A stretch of 64,000 nucleotides of DNA from Sphingobacterium sp. HMA12 (GCF_002933815.1 NZ_BEYR01000001.1:1468691-1532690); one strand, 5' to 3'. Positions 18,818 to 27,584 are shown, numbered from the stretch's first letter. Numbers and translations are program-made. Notes: generated from the sequence alone by a model not told the origin.

Positions 18818-20107
18818 ATGCGGATCGAAAGTTTTGATCTTCTCGATTCTAAAGATAAATTTCATCAGAAAGCGCTGCACTGGTCGGGGCAATTTGATGA
18901 AATTTCTTTCTTTAATAGCAATGGGTCGCCAGACCAATGGGGAAGATTTGAGAGCGTACTGGCGGTGAAGGCCTTACATTCTTTTTGCGCGGATGAAGAT
19001 GTACTGGATCAATTACAGCAATTCCTATTGCAACATCCATGTGGCTTTATTCCGGGATTTCTATCCTATGATCTCAAGAATGAGATTGAAGAATTACAGA
19101 CCCGCGCAACGGATAAGCTTGGCTTTCCATCTGCCTATTTTTTTGTCCCAGCGATTACGGTAAGCACAACGGATATGCAGGTACACATTCAAGCCGACGA
19201 TCCAGTTGCTGTGTATAAATCCATCTGCGAGACGACAGCTCCGCAGACTAATGCTGCACTAGATCTGCACGTACGCTCACGGTGGACAAAAGAAGAATAC
19301 TTTGATGCCTTTGATAAAGTGCAGCAACATATCCAACGTGGTGATATCTACGAGGTAAATCTCTGTCAGGAGTTCTTCGCAGAAAATGCAGATATTTCCC
19401 CGATCGAGGTCTATCTAAAATTGAATGCTGTTTCACCTACCCCGTTCAGCAATTTTTTTAAAGTTGGATCTCATTTCATTATGAGTGCATCTCCAGAGCG
19501 TTTTTTGACCAAGAGAAAAGGCCGATTAATCTCTCAACCCATCAAAGGCACAGCTAAAAGGGGCATCACTGAGCGCGAAGACCGAAATATTATCAATCGT
19601 ATGCTTCAGTCGCAGAAGGAGATCGCTGAAAATGTAATGATCGTAGATCTTGTTCGTAATGATTTAACACGGAGTGCGCTTCCCGGGACAGTTGAAGCAA
19701 CACGTCTATTTGAAATCCAGTCTTTTAAACAAGTACATCAGATGATATCCACAATCAGCTGCATACAGGATCCCAACGTTTCCAATATGGACGTCTTTAG
19801 ACATACATTTCCTGCTGGCTCCATGACAGGTGCTCCCAAAATTGCTGCCATGCGTATTTGTGATCAGATTGAAGGCTCCAAAAGAGGGATTTACGCAGGT
19901 TCGGTAGGCTATTTTGATACTATTCGTGATGAATTTGATTTTAATGTCGTCATCCGTTCCCTCCTGTACAATCAACGCGAAAAATACCTATCCTTTCATA
20001 CCGGCGGAGCCCTTACCAACCAAGCATTGGCGGAGCAAGAATATCAGGAATGTCTTTTAAAGGCCTCCGCGATCTTGCAGGCACTCAACAGCAAATTGGA
20101 GCAATAA
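18818..20107 (+). CDS. pabB: aminodeoxychorismate synthase component I
   Basis: Converts chorismate and ammonia to 4-amino-4-deoxychorismate for folate synthesis. The C-terminal chorismate-binding domain shows SASPERFL, then PIKGTAKRG (the PIKGT lysine distinguishes PabB from TrpE, which has PIAGT), NVMIVDLVRNDL, TFPAGSMTGAPKIAAM and GIYAGSVGYFD. At 429 aa there is no fused glutamine amidotransferase or lyase domain, so PabA and PabC must be encoded elsewhere. It follows purA with a 3-bp gap and is probably co-transcribed. Confidence 0.92.
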   Translation: MRIESFDLLDSKDKFHQKALHWSGQFDEISFFNSNGSPDQWGRFESVLAVKALHSFCADEDVLDQLQQFLLQHPCGFIPGFLSYDLKNEIEELQTRATDKLGFPSAYFFVPAITVSTTDMQVHIQADDPVAVYKSICETTAPQTNAALDLHVRSRWTKEEYFDAFDKVQQHIQRGDIYEVNLCQEFFAENADISPIEVYLKLNAVSPTPFSNFFKVGSHFIMSASPERFLTKRKGRLISQPIKGTAKRGITEREDRNIINRMLQSQKEIAENVMIVDLVRNDLTRSALPGTVEATRLFEIQSFKQVHQMISTISCIQDPNVSNMDVFRHTFPAGSMTGAPKIAAMRICDQIEGSKRGIYAGSVGYFDTIRDEFDFNVVIRSLLYNQREKYLSFHTGGALTNQALAEQEYQECLLKASAILQALNSKLEQ

Positions 20108-20123
20108 AACTAGACTAAATTTG
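20096..20123 (+). promoter_or_regulatory. promoter for the TatD/TcdA pair (candidate)
   Basis: TTG at 20096-20098, a 17-nt spacer and TAAATTTG at 20116-20123 match the Bacteroidota consensus. The -7 element is 50 bp before the TatD start and follows the pabB stop. Confidence 0.5.
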
Positions 20124-20173
20124 TAGAGAATATTTTTTGCTTCAACTATTTTTTCGACCTTTGTCCTTTGACA

Positions 20174-20833
20174 ATGCAGGTTCCCTATATCGACATACAT
20201 ACACATCGGCTTGATATTATACGGGACGGTTTCAACCGATCTGTTATAAATATAGCATTGAACCATAGTGAGACTATCATTGAGGGAGACTGCTCTATCG
20301 GTTTGCATCCATGGTACATCGACTGCAATACGGAAAAAGCATTAGAGTTGATGCGAACAATGATACAAAGAACGAATGTTGTCGCATTAGGCGAATGTGG
20401 TCTGGACAAAAATAGTGCTGTTGCTTTCGAGAAACAGCAACAGGTTTTTGACCAGCAGATTCTATTGGCTATTGTTTTTCAGAAGCCGTTGATTATTCAT
20501 TGTGTTCGTGCTTTTCAGGAAGTTTTGGCATCTTTGGCAAAAGCTAAATTTCATTTACCGGTTATCTTCCATGGCTATCGCAAGAATTTGACGTTGGCCA
20601 AACAGCTTATGGATAAAGGGTATTACCTTTCGATCGGTGTCCATTGTTTGGATGGCAGCCAGGACGAAGTCATAAGAAATATCCCCCTTACACATTTATT
20701 TTTGGAAACAGATACCTATACAGCAACGGAAGTTGCTACCCTATATAAATATGTCGCCCAAGTCCGATCTATTCCATTAGAGATGCTAAAGCAGACATTA
20801 TATCATAATTATAAGATTGTATTAAAAAAATGA
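20174..20833 (+). CDS. TatD-family metal-dependent hydrolase
   Basis: Putative DNase/amidohydrolase-superfamily enzyme. Metal ligands typical of TatD proteins are visible: YIDIHTH at the N-terminus, the SIGLHPW loop, ALGECGLDK (glutamate ligand), LIIHCVRA, VIFHGYRKN and the late LFLETD aspartate. The 219-aa length is short for the family, and the fourth strand carries HGYRKN where many TatD proteins have HCF, so the substrate may differ. ATG at 20174 is preferred to a TTG two codons earlier. Its stop overlaps the start of tcdA (ATGA). Confidence 0.88.
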   Translation: MQVPYIDIHTHRLDIIRDGFNRSVINIALNHSETIIEGDCSIGLHPWYIDCNTEKALELMRTMIQRTNVVALGECGLDKNSAVAFEKQQQVFDQQILLAIVFQKPLIIHCVRAFQEVLASLAKAKFHLPVIFHGYRKNLTLAKQLMDKGYYLSIGVHCLDGSQDEVIRNIPLTHLFLETDTYTATEVATLYKYVAQVRSIPLEMLKQTLYHNYKIVLKK

Positions 20834-21555
20834 AAGATTTAAGTTGGCTGTCGCGCACCGAGGCATTGGTTGGTAGGACAGCTTTGGAAAAATTAGCAAA
20901 TTCACACGTGATGGTTCTAGGCCTAGGCGGTGTTGGTTCCTTTGCAGCTGAATTTATCTGCCGTGCGGGGGTTGGTAAAATGACCATAATAGACGGTGAT
21001 ACTGTAGACCCTTCCAACAGAAATAGACAGCTGCCAGCTCTTGCAACGAATCATGGTGAAGCGAAAGCTGAAATCATGAGACAGCGTCTTTTAGCTATTA
21101 ATCCGGAATTGGAATTGACCGTGATTCAGGACTTTATTATCCCTGAAAAAATACCGGCTTTATTGGAAATGGCGCCCGACTACTGTGTAGAAGCCATCGA
21201 TAGTATTACACCGAAGTTATTCTTCATCAGACTGGCACTGGATGCAAAAATGCCATTTGTAAGTTCAATGGGTGCAGGCGGTAAAGTTGACCCGACAAAA
21301 ATTGAAATCGCTGATATTAGCAAGTCTTATAATTGTAAACTGGCTCAACATATTCGTAAGAAGTTGCGTAAACATGGTATCCGTGACGGTGTTAAAGTTG
21401 CCTTCTCGACTGAGCTTCCGGATAAAAGCTCCTTACTATATACCGATGGGAGTAACTTCAAAAAGTCAGCATATGGAACAATGTCTTATCTACCCGCAGC
21501 ATTTGGAGGTGCAATTGCCTCAGTCGCTATTCGGGATTTGATGGAAAATGTTTAA
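20830..21555 (+). CDS. tcdA: tRNA threonylcarbamoyladenosine dehydratase
   Basis: E1-like ATP-dependent enzyme that cyclises t6A37 of tRNAs to ct6A. The adenylate-binding motif is LGLGGVGSFAAEFICRAGVGK near residues 32-52, followed by IDGDTVDPSNRNRQ and the EAIDSITPKLFFI segment. The SMGAGGKVDPTKI stretch is typical of TcdA/CsdL. The usual length is about 240-270 aa, matching 241. It overlaps the upstream TatD-family gene by 4 bp, so translation is likely coupled. A strong terminator follows. Confidence 0.9.
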   Translation: MKDLSWLSRTEALVGRTALEKLANSHVMVLGLGGVGSFAAEFICRAGVGKMTIIDGDTVDPSNRNRQLPALATNHGEAKAEIMRQRLLAINPELELTVIQDFIIPEKIPALLEMAPDYCVEAIDSITPKLFFIRLALDAKMPFVSSMGAGGKVDPTKIEIADISKSYNCKLAQHIRKKLRKHGIRDGVKVAFSTELPDKSSLLYTDGSNFKKSAYGTMSYLPAAFGGAIASVAIRDLMENV

Positions 21556-21590
21556 ATTAGGGGTAAATAAACATATGCATAAATAATAAT

Positions 21591-21621
21591 AGCTACTCGT
21601 CTGTTGACGAGTAGCTTTTAT
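21591..21621. terminator. terminator after tcdA
   Basis: Perfect 11-bp stem, AGCTACTCGTC at 21591-21601 and GACGAGTAGCT at 21606-21616, with a 4-nt loop and T-rich sequence on the plus side. It lies between convergent genes and could act in both directions. Confidence 0.85.
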
Positions 21622-21642
21622 ATTTCAATGGAAATACGAAAA

Positions 21643-22155
21643 CTATCGACTGGTTACTCCTTTCATATCAATACCCTTAGGCTTAATATGTTCCAATCTT
21701 TTCTTTAGGGAATCCATTCTTGTTTTTTCAATATTGCCTGTTGCAATAATAATTCCTTCCTTTACCTGTGCTGTAATGGTCGGAAAATCTTCGAGGACCC
21801 GGTTGACATCTCTAGTAATTGTGGAATCGACTGACCCCTCAACTATTTCATGATATTTTTCACGTGCATCTTCAGGTTCAGGAAGATTGACCATGATATT
21901 ATTGTGGATGGATTTAATATTCTCACCTCCCACAGCCTTTGTTTTCTCTTCTACAACTTGCTTTAATGAGTCTGATCCTAACTGCCCGTTCAATGTAACA
22001 TTACCTTCTTCTACATCCACTGCTATGCCCTGGTTATCTATTAAAGCTTCTTCAATTTTTGACTTTAGCTTATCATCGGATTCTGGTGACCGGCAAGAGT
22101 GAACAAAAGGTAAAACACCGAATGAAAATATTAAAAGTAATCTGTTTAATTTCAT
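21643..22155 (-). CDS. BON-domain lipoprotein
   Basis: Probable outer-membrane or periplasmic lipoprotein; the signal peptide ends with the lipobox-like VHSC at about residue 21. Two BON-like modules follow, about 30-90 (ALIDNQGIAVDVEEGNVTLNGQL) and 105-165 (VLEDFPTITAQVKEGIIIATGNI). BON modules are known to bind phospholipid or support envelope integrity under stress. The 170-aa length is similar to OsmY-like proteins. No operon partner is obvious; the GreA-like gene upstream is on the same strand 75 bp away. Confidence 0.85.
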   Translation of the reverse strand: MKLNRLLLIFSFGVLPFVHSCRSPESDDKLKSKIEEALIDNQGIAVDVEEGNVTLNGQLGSDSLKQVVEEKTKAVGGENIKSIHNNIMVNLPEPEDAREKYHEIVEGSVDSTITRDVNRVLEDFPTITAQVKEGIIIATGNIEKTRMDSLKKRLEHIKPKGIDMKGVTSR

Positions 22156-22229
22156 CGTATTGTTTTATTTTCGTTCATAGTGAAAACAATTATGAGGACA
22201 TATTGTTTAGCTTTCTTCTTTTTCGGCAA

Positions 22230-22700
22230 TTAGCAAAGCTCCAATATGGTCTGATTTAATCTGTTAAACAGAAAACTCTCTCCTATTTTCCTACCAAGAA
22301 GCAACTGACCTACAGGCGATGCCGCTGAAATGACAAAAACATTATTATCCCCGATTTTTATTGCACCAATACTTGTGGCGATAAAATAAAGTCCCACATT
22401 TGTTTCGACAAGACTTCCCAATTTGACAAAATCGGTTTTATCCCCCACCACTGACATAATATTCGTGAGCTGTAGTAAATCCTTATTCGCTTCAAGAAGC
22501 TGCCCTTGATATCGATTGATGTCTTGTTGGATCATTTCCCTTGAGGTTTCGTACTTATCCCCGGCGCTACTTTTCGTGTCGTCACTACTCGAATCCCTAG
22601 CGGTTTCTAGCGCCGATTCGATCATCGCGATCCGATCATTTGTTCGCTGTAGGGCGACTTCTAAAATATTCTTTTTTATGTCTAAATAGCTATTTGTCAT
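22230..22700 (-). CDS. GreA/GreB-family transcript cleavage factor
   Basis: About 156 aa. The N-terminal part is a helical hairpin (ALQRTNDRIAMIESALETARDSSSDDTKSS), which in GreA enters the RNA polymerase secondary channel; acidic residues lie at the turn. The C-terminal FKBP-like domain ends with SPVGQLLLGRKIGESFLFN, the family signature. The sequence is divergent, so it may be a GreA-like accessory factor rather than the housekeeping GreA. ATG at 22700 is preferred to the TTG 10 codons upstream. Confidence 0.82.
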   Translation of the reverse strand: MTNSYLDIKKNILEVALQRTNDRIAMIESALETARDSSSDDTKSSAGDKYETSREMIQQDINRYQGQLLEANKDLLQLTNIMSVVGDKTDFVKLGSLVETNVGLYFIATSIGAIKIGDNNVFVISAASPVGQLLLGRKIGESFLFNRLNQTILELC

Positions 22701-22801
22701 TCTGAAAAATAAGAAATATGTTTTATTCAAAAAAATATAAAAACAATGCGCTTATGATCAATCGCATAGGAAAAATCGTTCTTAAAAAAAGCTGTATGGT
22801 A

Positions 22802-22831
22802 TTGCAATAAAGCAAAAAATTACTACATTTG
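22802..22831 (+). promoter_or_regulatory. promoter of tRNA-Ser
   Basis: TTG at 22802-22804, a 19-nt spacer and TACATTTG at 22824-22831: a full match to the Bacteroidota sigma-A consensus, ending 13 bp before the mature tRNA. Confidence 0.75.
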
Positions 22832-22844
22832 TGCACTGAAACAC

Positions 22845-22932
22845 GGAAAGGTGTCAGAGTGGTCGAATGAGCAGTCCTGGAAAGACTGTATACGGGATGA
22901 CTGTATCGAGGGTTCGAATCCCTCCCTTTCCG
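22845..22932 (+). tRNA. tRNA-Ser (anticodon GGA)
   Basis: 88-nt class-II tRNA with a long variable arm. Acceptor stem GGAAAGG at 22845-22851 pairs with CCTTTCC at 22925-22931, followed by the discriminator G. The anticodon stem CAGTC/GACTG encloses a loop with GGA, reading UCC/UCU serine codons. The T-arm GAGGG-TTCGAAT-CCCTC is intact. CCA is not encoded. Confidence 0.97.
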
Positions 22933-22977
22933 CTTAAAAGGTTTTTTTTAACCTATCAAAAGCATTTAAAAAGTATT

Positions 22978-23016
22978 AAAAAGCCTGTAATTTACTCAAA
23001 ATCGCAGGCTTTTTTG
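22978..23016 (+). terminator. terminator after tRNA-Ser
   Basis: AAAAAGCCTG at 22978-22987 pairs with CAGGCTTTTT at 23005-23014, followed by a T-run, about 45 nt after the tRNA end. Confidence 0.8.
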
Positions 23017-23214
23017 ATTTTAGATATTTTTAAAGTTCAAGTTACTACTTCCACATTTTGTGATTAGATGATGTAGATATTTGTCTACTATTTCAACATC
23101 ATAATAACTTGATGCAGATCATTTAATCATTGTTTCACAATAAAAATAATTTTATACATTATCTTTAGTAGTATAAAAAATCACATTTATCACATAAAAT
23201 TTAGAATAGAAAAA

Positions 23215-23544
23215 ATGGGAAAATTTGTAGTGAAAACAAGAAAAGATGGTGAGTTTCAGTTTAATTTAAAAGCAGGCAATGGCCAGGTAATTCTGAGCAG
23301 TGAGGGCTATAAAACCAAAGCAAATTGCTTAAACGGTGTTGAATCGGTAAAAAGAAATGCTCAGGACAACGATAAATTTGACAGAAAGGCTTCGACAAAT
23401 GGTAAGCATTACTTCAATTTGAAAGCGACCAATGGTCAAGTTATCGGAACAAGTGAAATGTACGAAAGCGCAAGTGGAATGGAAAACGGAATTGAATCCG
23501 TAAAAGCAAATGCCCCAAATGCTACCATCGAAGATCTGGATTAA
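23215..23544 (+). CDS. YegP/DUF1508-family protein with two repeats
   Basis: Small 109-aa protein built of two copies of the roughly 50-residue YegP motif. Copy one contains FQFNLKAGNGQVILSSEGYKTKANCLNGVESVKRNA and copy two YFNLKATNGQVIGTSEMYESASGMENGIESVKANA, split near residue 55. The family is widespread and of unknown role, often linked to stress conditions. No signal peptide is seen. It stands alone, between the tRNA terminator and its own bidirectional terminator. Confidence 0.92.
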   Translation: MGKFVVKTRKDGEFQFNLKAGNGQVILSSEGYKTKANCLNGVESVKRNAQDNDKFDRKASTNGKHYFNLKATNGQVIGTSEMYESASGMENGIESVKANAPNATIEDLD

Positions 23545-23575
23545 GGTGTAAAATTTGGTTTGCGTCAGCAAATAT

Positions 23576-23608
23576 CAAAAGCCCGATAAACATATTGTCG
23601 GGCTTTTG
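23576..23608. terminator. bidirectional terminator
   Basis: Perfect 11-bp stem, CAAAAGCCCGA at 23576-23586 and TCGGGCTTTTG at 23598-23608. It lies between the convergent YegP and DUF1348 genes; short A/T runs at the stem base serve both strands. Confidence 0.8.
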
Positions 23609-23610
23609 TC

Positions 23611-24021
23611 TTATACATGTCGATCTCTTTCCTCTATTTCTAAATCATTGATACTAGCATAGCGCTTTTTCATGAATCCGTTTTTATCGAATTCCCAGTT
23701 CTCATTCCCATAAGCGCGAAACCAACGACCTTCCTGATTTCTATATTCATATTCAAACCGAACCGCGATTCTATTATCTGTATGAGCCCAATATTCCTTT
23801 TTCAATTTATAATCTAATTCATTTTCCCATTTTGTGGTCAGAAAGCTTACAATTTCTGCTCGACCATTGATAAATAAATTGCGATTGCGCCATTCGCTAT
23901 CGATTGTATAAGCCATTGACACTTTCTCGGGGTCCTGCGAATTCCATGCATCTTCAGCCATTTGGATTTTTTGTTTTGCCGTTTCAAGTGTGAATGGTGG
24001 CAAAGGTTGTCTCTGTTCCAT
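23611..24021 (-). CDS. DUF1348 / SnoaL-like (NTF2-fold) protein
   Basis: 136-aa protein of the DUF1348 family, predicted to adopt the cone-shaped NTF2 fold. Conserved blocks are [52 protein letters not shown] and [25 protein letters not shown]. The molecular function is unknown. It lies 6 bp downstream of a TetR-family gene on the same strand, so it is probably repressed by that regulator as part of a two-gene operon. Confidence 0.88.
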   Translation of the reverse strand: MEQRQPLPPFTLETAKQKIQMAEDAWNSQDPEKVSMAYTIDSEWRNRNLFINGRAEIVSFLTTKWENELDYKLKKEYWAHTDNRIAVRFEYEYRNQEGRWFRAYGNENWEFDKNGFMKKRYASINDLEIEERDRHV

Positions 24022-24027
24022 AATTTT

Positions 24028-24552
24028 TTAAATGATGTGATTAACGATTTCTTTGGATTTCTGTACACGTTCATTTGATCTGAATAACTGACTGTCTACA
24101 ATAGAACTTTCAAACAACAAATAGATATGGGTTGCGAATAGCCCTTTCCCCAACCTATTCTCGAAAAATTCCTTCAGATCATTTTTGTGGGACTGAATAA
24201 CAGAAAGAATCGCTTCCTGATCTTGTGACAGTTCTGAAAGAATATTTAGGAAACTGCACCCTCTATAATTTTCTCTTTCGTTCATATAGATGATAAAATC
24301 GAATACACTCATTATAAAGTCATCGGTACTTACACAATCCTTTGTGTAATCCGACAACGCCGAAAACCAATACTCATGCCTGGACTTTAGAAAAGCAACA
24401 CAGAGCTCATCCTTTGACTTAAAATGTTGGTAAAAACTAGCTTTCGCCACTTTTGCCTCACTGATAATCTGATTTATTCCGGTACTGTTGTATCCCTGCT
24501 GATGGAACAGCAGGGAAGCTGTATTCAAAATTCTTGCTCTTGGGTTATCCAT
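24028..24552 (-). CDS. TetR/AcrR-family repressor
   Basis: 174-aa regulator. The N-terminal helix-turn-helix covers about residues 8-48 (ARILNTASLLFHQQGYNSTGINQIISEAKVAKASFYQHFKSKDEL), the standard TetR DNA-binding domain. The C-terminal ligand domain is divergent but includes the YRGCSFLNILSEL segment seen in TetR_C groups. It likely controls itself and the downstream DUF1348 gene. A perfect palindrome overlaps the -33 element of its promoter, which is a direct autorepression arrangement. Confidence 0.92.
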   Translation of the reverse strand: MDNPRARILNTASLLFHQQGYNSTGINQIISEAKVAKASFYQHFKSKDELCVAFLKSRHEYWFSALSDYTKDCVSTDDFIMSVFDFIIYMNERENYRGCSFLNILSELSQDQEAILSVIQSHKNDLKEFFENRLGKGLFATHIYLLFESSIVDSQLFRSNERVQKSKEIVNHII

Positions 24553-24571
24553 TTTCTAAAATTGTATCAAA

Positions 24572-24608
24572 CAAATATAGAAAAACCATCCAAAACAGAC
24601 AAGTCTGT
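24572..24608 (-). promoter_or_regulatory. promoter and TetR operator
   Basis: The minus strand carries TTG (24602-24600), a 20-nt spacer and TATATTTG (24579-24572), a full consensus promoter ending 20 bp before the TetR start. The perfect palindrome ACAGAC-AA-GTCTGT at 24595-24608 covers the -33 element, as expected for an autoregulatory TetR operator. Confidence 0.7.
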
Positions 24609-24768
24609 CTATATTTTATTTTTCTTTAAATAATGTGCGGAAAAATAAGATGTAGAAGAATTTGCAGATAGAACGATTACCTTTAAAAATTAGATCATTA
24701 AGATTATGGCTGTGCTCGCTATATTTCACAAATTATATATTAACTTTATGTAAAAGAGCGTCTTGATA

Positions 24769-25551
24769 ATGAAAAGATTATTTACCTGTCTCAAAGTGAT
24801 TGTTTTTTATCTTCTCACCCTCGTCTTTTTTGTCGGAGCATCAGCAATCACCAAACAAACATCTTCGCCAGATCTATTTTCCATAATCCTAGCATCTATC
24901 CTCACTTTCATCTTAGTCTATGGCTTTGTCCGGAATGATAAGGATTCACTTTCAAAAAATGGACTGGGCATTGATCAAAAGACCCCGATGCACTTTGTTT
25001 CAGGATTTTGTATTGGTATAATTATGGTTCTTATAATGACACTGATTGTAAGTAATTTTAGCGGCGTTTCTTTTATTCGATCGCAAACATTTAACCCTTC
25101 TATTCTTGCCGTCTATATTCCTTTGTTTCTTTTTGTCGCTTTCCGGGAAGAGCTTGTCTTTAGAACGTACATACTTTGGAGATTAAAGGCAAATAATGGG
25201 CCTTTAATAGCTATGGTAATCGTTACGGCTATTTTTATTGCTGAGCATCTCCTCAGTGGTTATTCTGCTGCAAACGCATTCATCGGATCGGGACTGGGAG
25301 CGATCTTATTTGGCTTTGCAACTTTAAGAACAGGAAATATTGCCCTGTCCGCAGGAATTCATTTTGCATGGAATCTGACACATTGGTTTTTTGGTTTCAA
25401 AGACAATACCGGATTATTTACAGAATCCGTTCTTCGAGGAACAGCGCAACAAGCGGCAATTATTGCATTCATAGGCTATACTGTTGCAATGATAATAGGT
25501 ATATGTGCTGTTTATATCTTCTTTATACCACGAAAGAATAAGCACATCTAA
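24769..25551 (+). CDS. CPBP-family intramembrane glutamic endopeptidase (CAAX protease-like)
   Basis: Polytopic membrane protein, 260 aa, with about seven or eight hydrophobic segments. The three Abi/CPBP motifs are present: FREELVFRTYILWRL (EExxxR, catalytic glutamates), FIAEHLLSGYS (FxxxH) and ALSAGIHFAWNL (HxxxN). Family members act as CAAX-type proteases or in bacteriocin self-immunity; the substrate here is unknown. ATG at 24769 is used; a TTG two codons upstream is also in frame. The neighbours do not suggest a bacteriocin locus. Confidence 0.88.
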   Translation: MKRLFTCLKVIVFYLLTLVFFVGASAITKQTSSPDLFSIILASILTFILVYGFVRNDKDSLSKNGLGIDQKTPMHFVSGFCIGIIMVLIMTLIVSNFSGVSFIRSQTFNPSILAVYIPLFLFVAFREELVFRTYILWRLKANNGPLIAMVIVTAIFIAEHLLSGYSAANAFIGSGLGAILFGFATLRTGNIALSAGIHFAWNLTHWFFGFKDNTGLFTESVLRGTAQQAAIIAFIGYTVAMIIGICAVYIFFIPRKNKHI

Positions 25552-25731
25552 CAAGCTCAGGTATGTACAGGTTAATTGGTAATGCCTTAAGTTTATTGAA
25601 AAATCTATACTTTAACATGCATTTAACGTTATCGCATGTTTTTGATTCAAATATAAAACGTAACTTCACATCAGCCAATCACTTCAGATTGCAAATTAAA
25701 TACGAGAAATATCTCCACCGTCAGAAATCAC

Positions 25732-26793
25732 ATGTCCCAGTCTGTTAAATTCGACAATGTTAATACATTGTTCTCCAAAGCGTTAAAGCAAAAAATCAAT
25801 AATTATTTTAATAATTCATTAAAGCAAAAAACCGGCAACCGAAGGATATTTTTGAAAGCCACTATTCTTTTGATCACTTTTATCCTTTTATATATTCTCT
25901 TGGTCTTCGTTCCACTTCATTGGAGCATTGCTATCGTACTATGCCTTATTTTCGGGGCCAACTTGGCTGCTATCGGCTTCAATATCATGCACGACGCCGG
26001 ACACAATTCGTTTTCGGATAGCAAACGCCTGAATACGGTATTGTCCTATACACTCAATCTCTTGGGTGGCAATATCTATTTTTGGAAACTCAAACATAAT
26101 ATCGCCCACCATACATATACCAATATCGATGGTGAGGACCATGATATTGAAATTAAATTTATGCGTATCCACCATGATCAGAAGTTGAAAAAACACCACC
26201 GCTATCAACGGTTTTACTTTCCACTGTTATACGGTATCTCCTATTTGGCCTGGATTTTTTATCAGGATTATGAGAAATATTTCCGCGGCCGCATGGGAAA
26301 TCAAACCGAGCGTTTTCATTTTCCAGTTAGGGAACGTGTCATTTTTTGGCTCAGTAAGATCGTACATTTCACGCTATTTGTCGTTCTTCCCATTATCTTT
26401 GTGGGTTGGCTTCCTACTCTTTTGGGCTTACTGATTGCTGGCGTTATCTGTGGAATGAGTCTGGCAACGGTATTTCAACTGGCTCACGTTGTTTCCGGAA
26501 CTGAATTTAAGACAGTTGAGGGAGCGCGTGTGGAAGAAGAATGGATGATTCATCAGATCCAGTCCACGGCCAATTTCGCTACAAGGAGTAAGATACTGAC
26601 CTGGTTGCTCGGTGGACTTAACTTTCAGGTAGAACATCATCTCTTCCCCAAAATAAGCCATGTGCATTATCCGGCGCTCAACCGTATTGTAAAACAGACC
26701 TGCAAGGAATATAAATTGCAATACAACGAATTCCGTACTTTTTGGGCAGCGTTTAGGTCGCATATTGGTGTTATTCATGCCATGTCAAAATAA
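25732..26793 (+). CDS. membrane fatty-acid desaturase (acyl-lipid type)
   Basis: 353-aa integral membrane di-iron desaturase. The three histidine boxes are HDAGH (87-91), KHNIAHHTYT (H122, H126, H127) and QVEHHLFP near residue 300. The QxxHH third box is typical of front-end and linoleoyl-type desaturases, although here no cytochrome b5 domain is fused. Four or more hydrophobic segments lie between the boxes. Probable role is membrane-lipid unsaturation, consistent with the cold-shock gene nearby, though the two are not one operon. Confidence 0.9.
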   Translation: MSQSVKFDNVNTLFSKALKQKINNYFNNSLKQKTGNRRIFLKATILLITFILLYILLVFVPLHWSIAIVLCLIFGANLAAIGFNIMHDAGHNSFSDSKRLNTVLSYTLNLLGGNIYFWKLKHNIAHHTYTNIDGEDHDIEIKFMRIHHDQKLKKHHRYQRFYFPLLYGISYLAWIFYQDYEKYFRGRMGNQTERFHFPVRERVIFWLSKIVHFTLFVVLPIIFVGWLPTLLGLLIAGVICGMSLATVFQLAHVVSGTEFKTVEGARVEEEWMIHQIQSTANFATRSKILTWLLGGLNFQVEHHLFPKISHVHYPALNRIVKQTCKEYKLQYNEFRTFWAAFRSHIGVIHAMSK

Positions 26794-26834
26794 ACTTTAG
26801 TCGAGTGATCCAATATCGTTCTGCAAAACAAAAT

Positions 26835-26873
26835 TTAAAGCTCCTTCTTCTTCATGAAGAAGGAGCTTTAATG
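26835..26873 (+). terminator. hairpin after the desaturase gene
   Basis: Perfect 16-bp inverted repeat, arms 26835-26850 and 26856-26871, with a 5-nt loop, 40 bp after the desaturase stop. There is no long T-run, so it may act as a weak terminator or an mRNA 3'-end stabiliser. Confidence 0.6.
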
Positions 26874-27206
26874 CTATATAAAGGCGGTAAATGAATTTAT
26901 TCTGAAAATAAAACACAAAATATGCTATATACCAATAATTTATACCTATACTTGTATCATAATCAGGTTCCGCCTTTGCTCTTCTGAAATCGTCAAGTAT
27001 CCCTTTCTGCTCAGTTTTTGCATTTCCAGAAGCTAATTTTGTTTTCAAAATAATAGTGAAGTACCTTTTTGAACTTGCATAACCCCAAGCCCATTAAATA
27101 CAAAACATCATTTCTTGCAAACAAATGGATTATTTCTCGTTGTTGGGGACAGCATCCTTTATACAACGTGTGTAAACAGAATAATTTAATACTAATATAT
27201 AATACA
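26874..27206 (+). other. leader region upstream of the cold-shock gene
   Basis: About 330 bp without a convincing gene. The last 140 bp probably include a long 5' untranslated leader, as is common for cold-shock mRNAs; for example, an ACCCCA stretch near 27077 can pair with TGGGGA near 27144. An 83-codon minus-strand frame (26797-27048) runs through the desaturase hairpin and is not accepted as a gene. Confidence 0.35.
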
Positions 27207-27398
27207 ATGCAAGAAGGAACAGTAAAATTCTTTAACCAGACAAAAGGTTTCGGTTTTATTACACCAGCTGATGGTGGTGAAGACATTTTCGTACATGTTA
27301 CCGGTCTGATCAATGAAGTACGCGAAAATGATAGCGTAACATTTGACTTGGAAAACGGAAAAAAAGGCATTAATGCCACCAATGTACGTATCGCTTAA
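27207..27398 (+). CDS. cold-shock domain protein (CspA family)
   Basis: 63-aa single cold-shock domain, an RNA/ssDNA chaperone. It starts at MQEGTVKFFN and has RNP1 KGFGFI and RNP2 DIFVHV in the expected spacing. The ATG at 27207 is certain from family alignment; the same frame is open 46 codons further upstream but those residues are not domain-like. It is followed by a strong terminator, so it is monocistronic. Confidence 0.95.
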   Translation: MQEGTVKFFNQTKGFGFITPADGGEDIFVHVTGLINEVRENDSVTFDLENGKKGINATNVRIA

Positions 27399-27445
27399 TT
27401 AAGTAGAATAGTCAATCTGGGAGTTGCATGGCGCATCTTCTAAGG

Positions 27446-27479
27446 ACGTGTAGCAGATCTCTGCTACACGTTTTTTTTT
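27446..27479 (+). terminator. terminator of the cold-shock gene
   Basis: Perfect 11-bp stem, ACGTGTAGCAG at 27446-27456 and CTGCTACACGT at 27461-27471, with a 4-nt loop and a run of eight further T. A textbook Rho-independent terminator. Confidence 0.92.
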
Positions 27480-27555
27480 GTCCATCAAAAGCGCAGCAAT
27501 AAAATCAATAACATACAATGCGCTATTACGATTTTATAGCTACTTTTCCTATTTT

Positions 27556-27563
27556 TACTTTTG
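27556..27563 (+). promoter_or_regulatory. -7 element of the Crp-family regulator (candidate)
   Basis: TACTTTTG matches TAnnTTTG 21 bp upstream of the ATG at 27585. No -33 TTG is seen at the usual distance. Confidence 0.4.
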
Positions 27564-27584
27564 AGATACGTAAAACAGTCACAG

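Noticed and set aside
22867..23067. 66-codon frame overlapping tRNA-Ser
   Set aside because: It lies over the tRNA and its terminator, so it is a chance frame.
26797..27048. 83-codon minus-strand frame
   Set aside because: It runs through the desaturase hairpin terminator and the cold-shock leader, has an unlikely composition, and matches no family I know.
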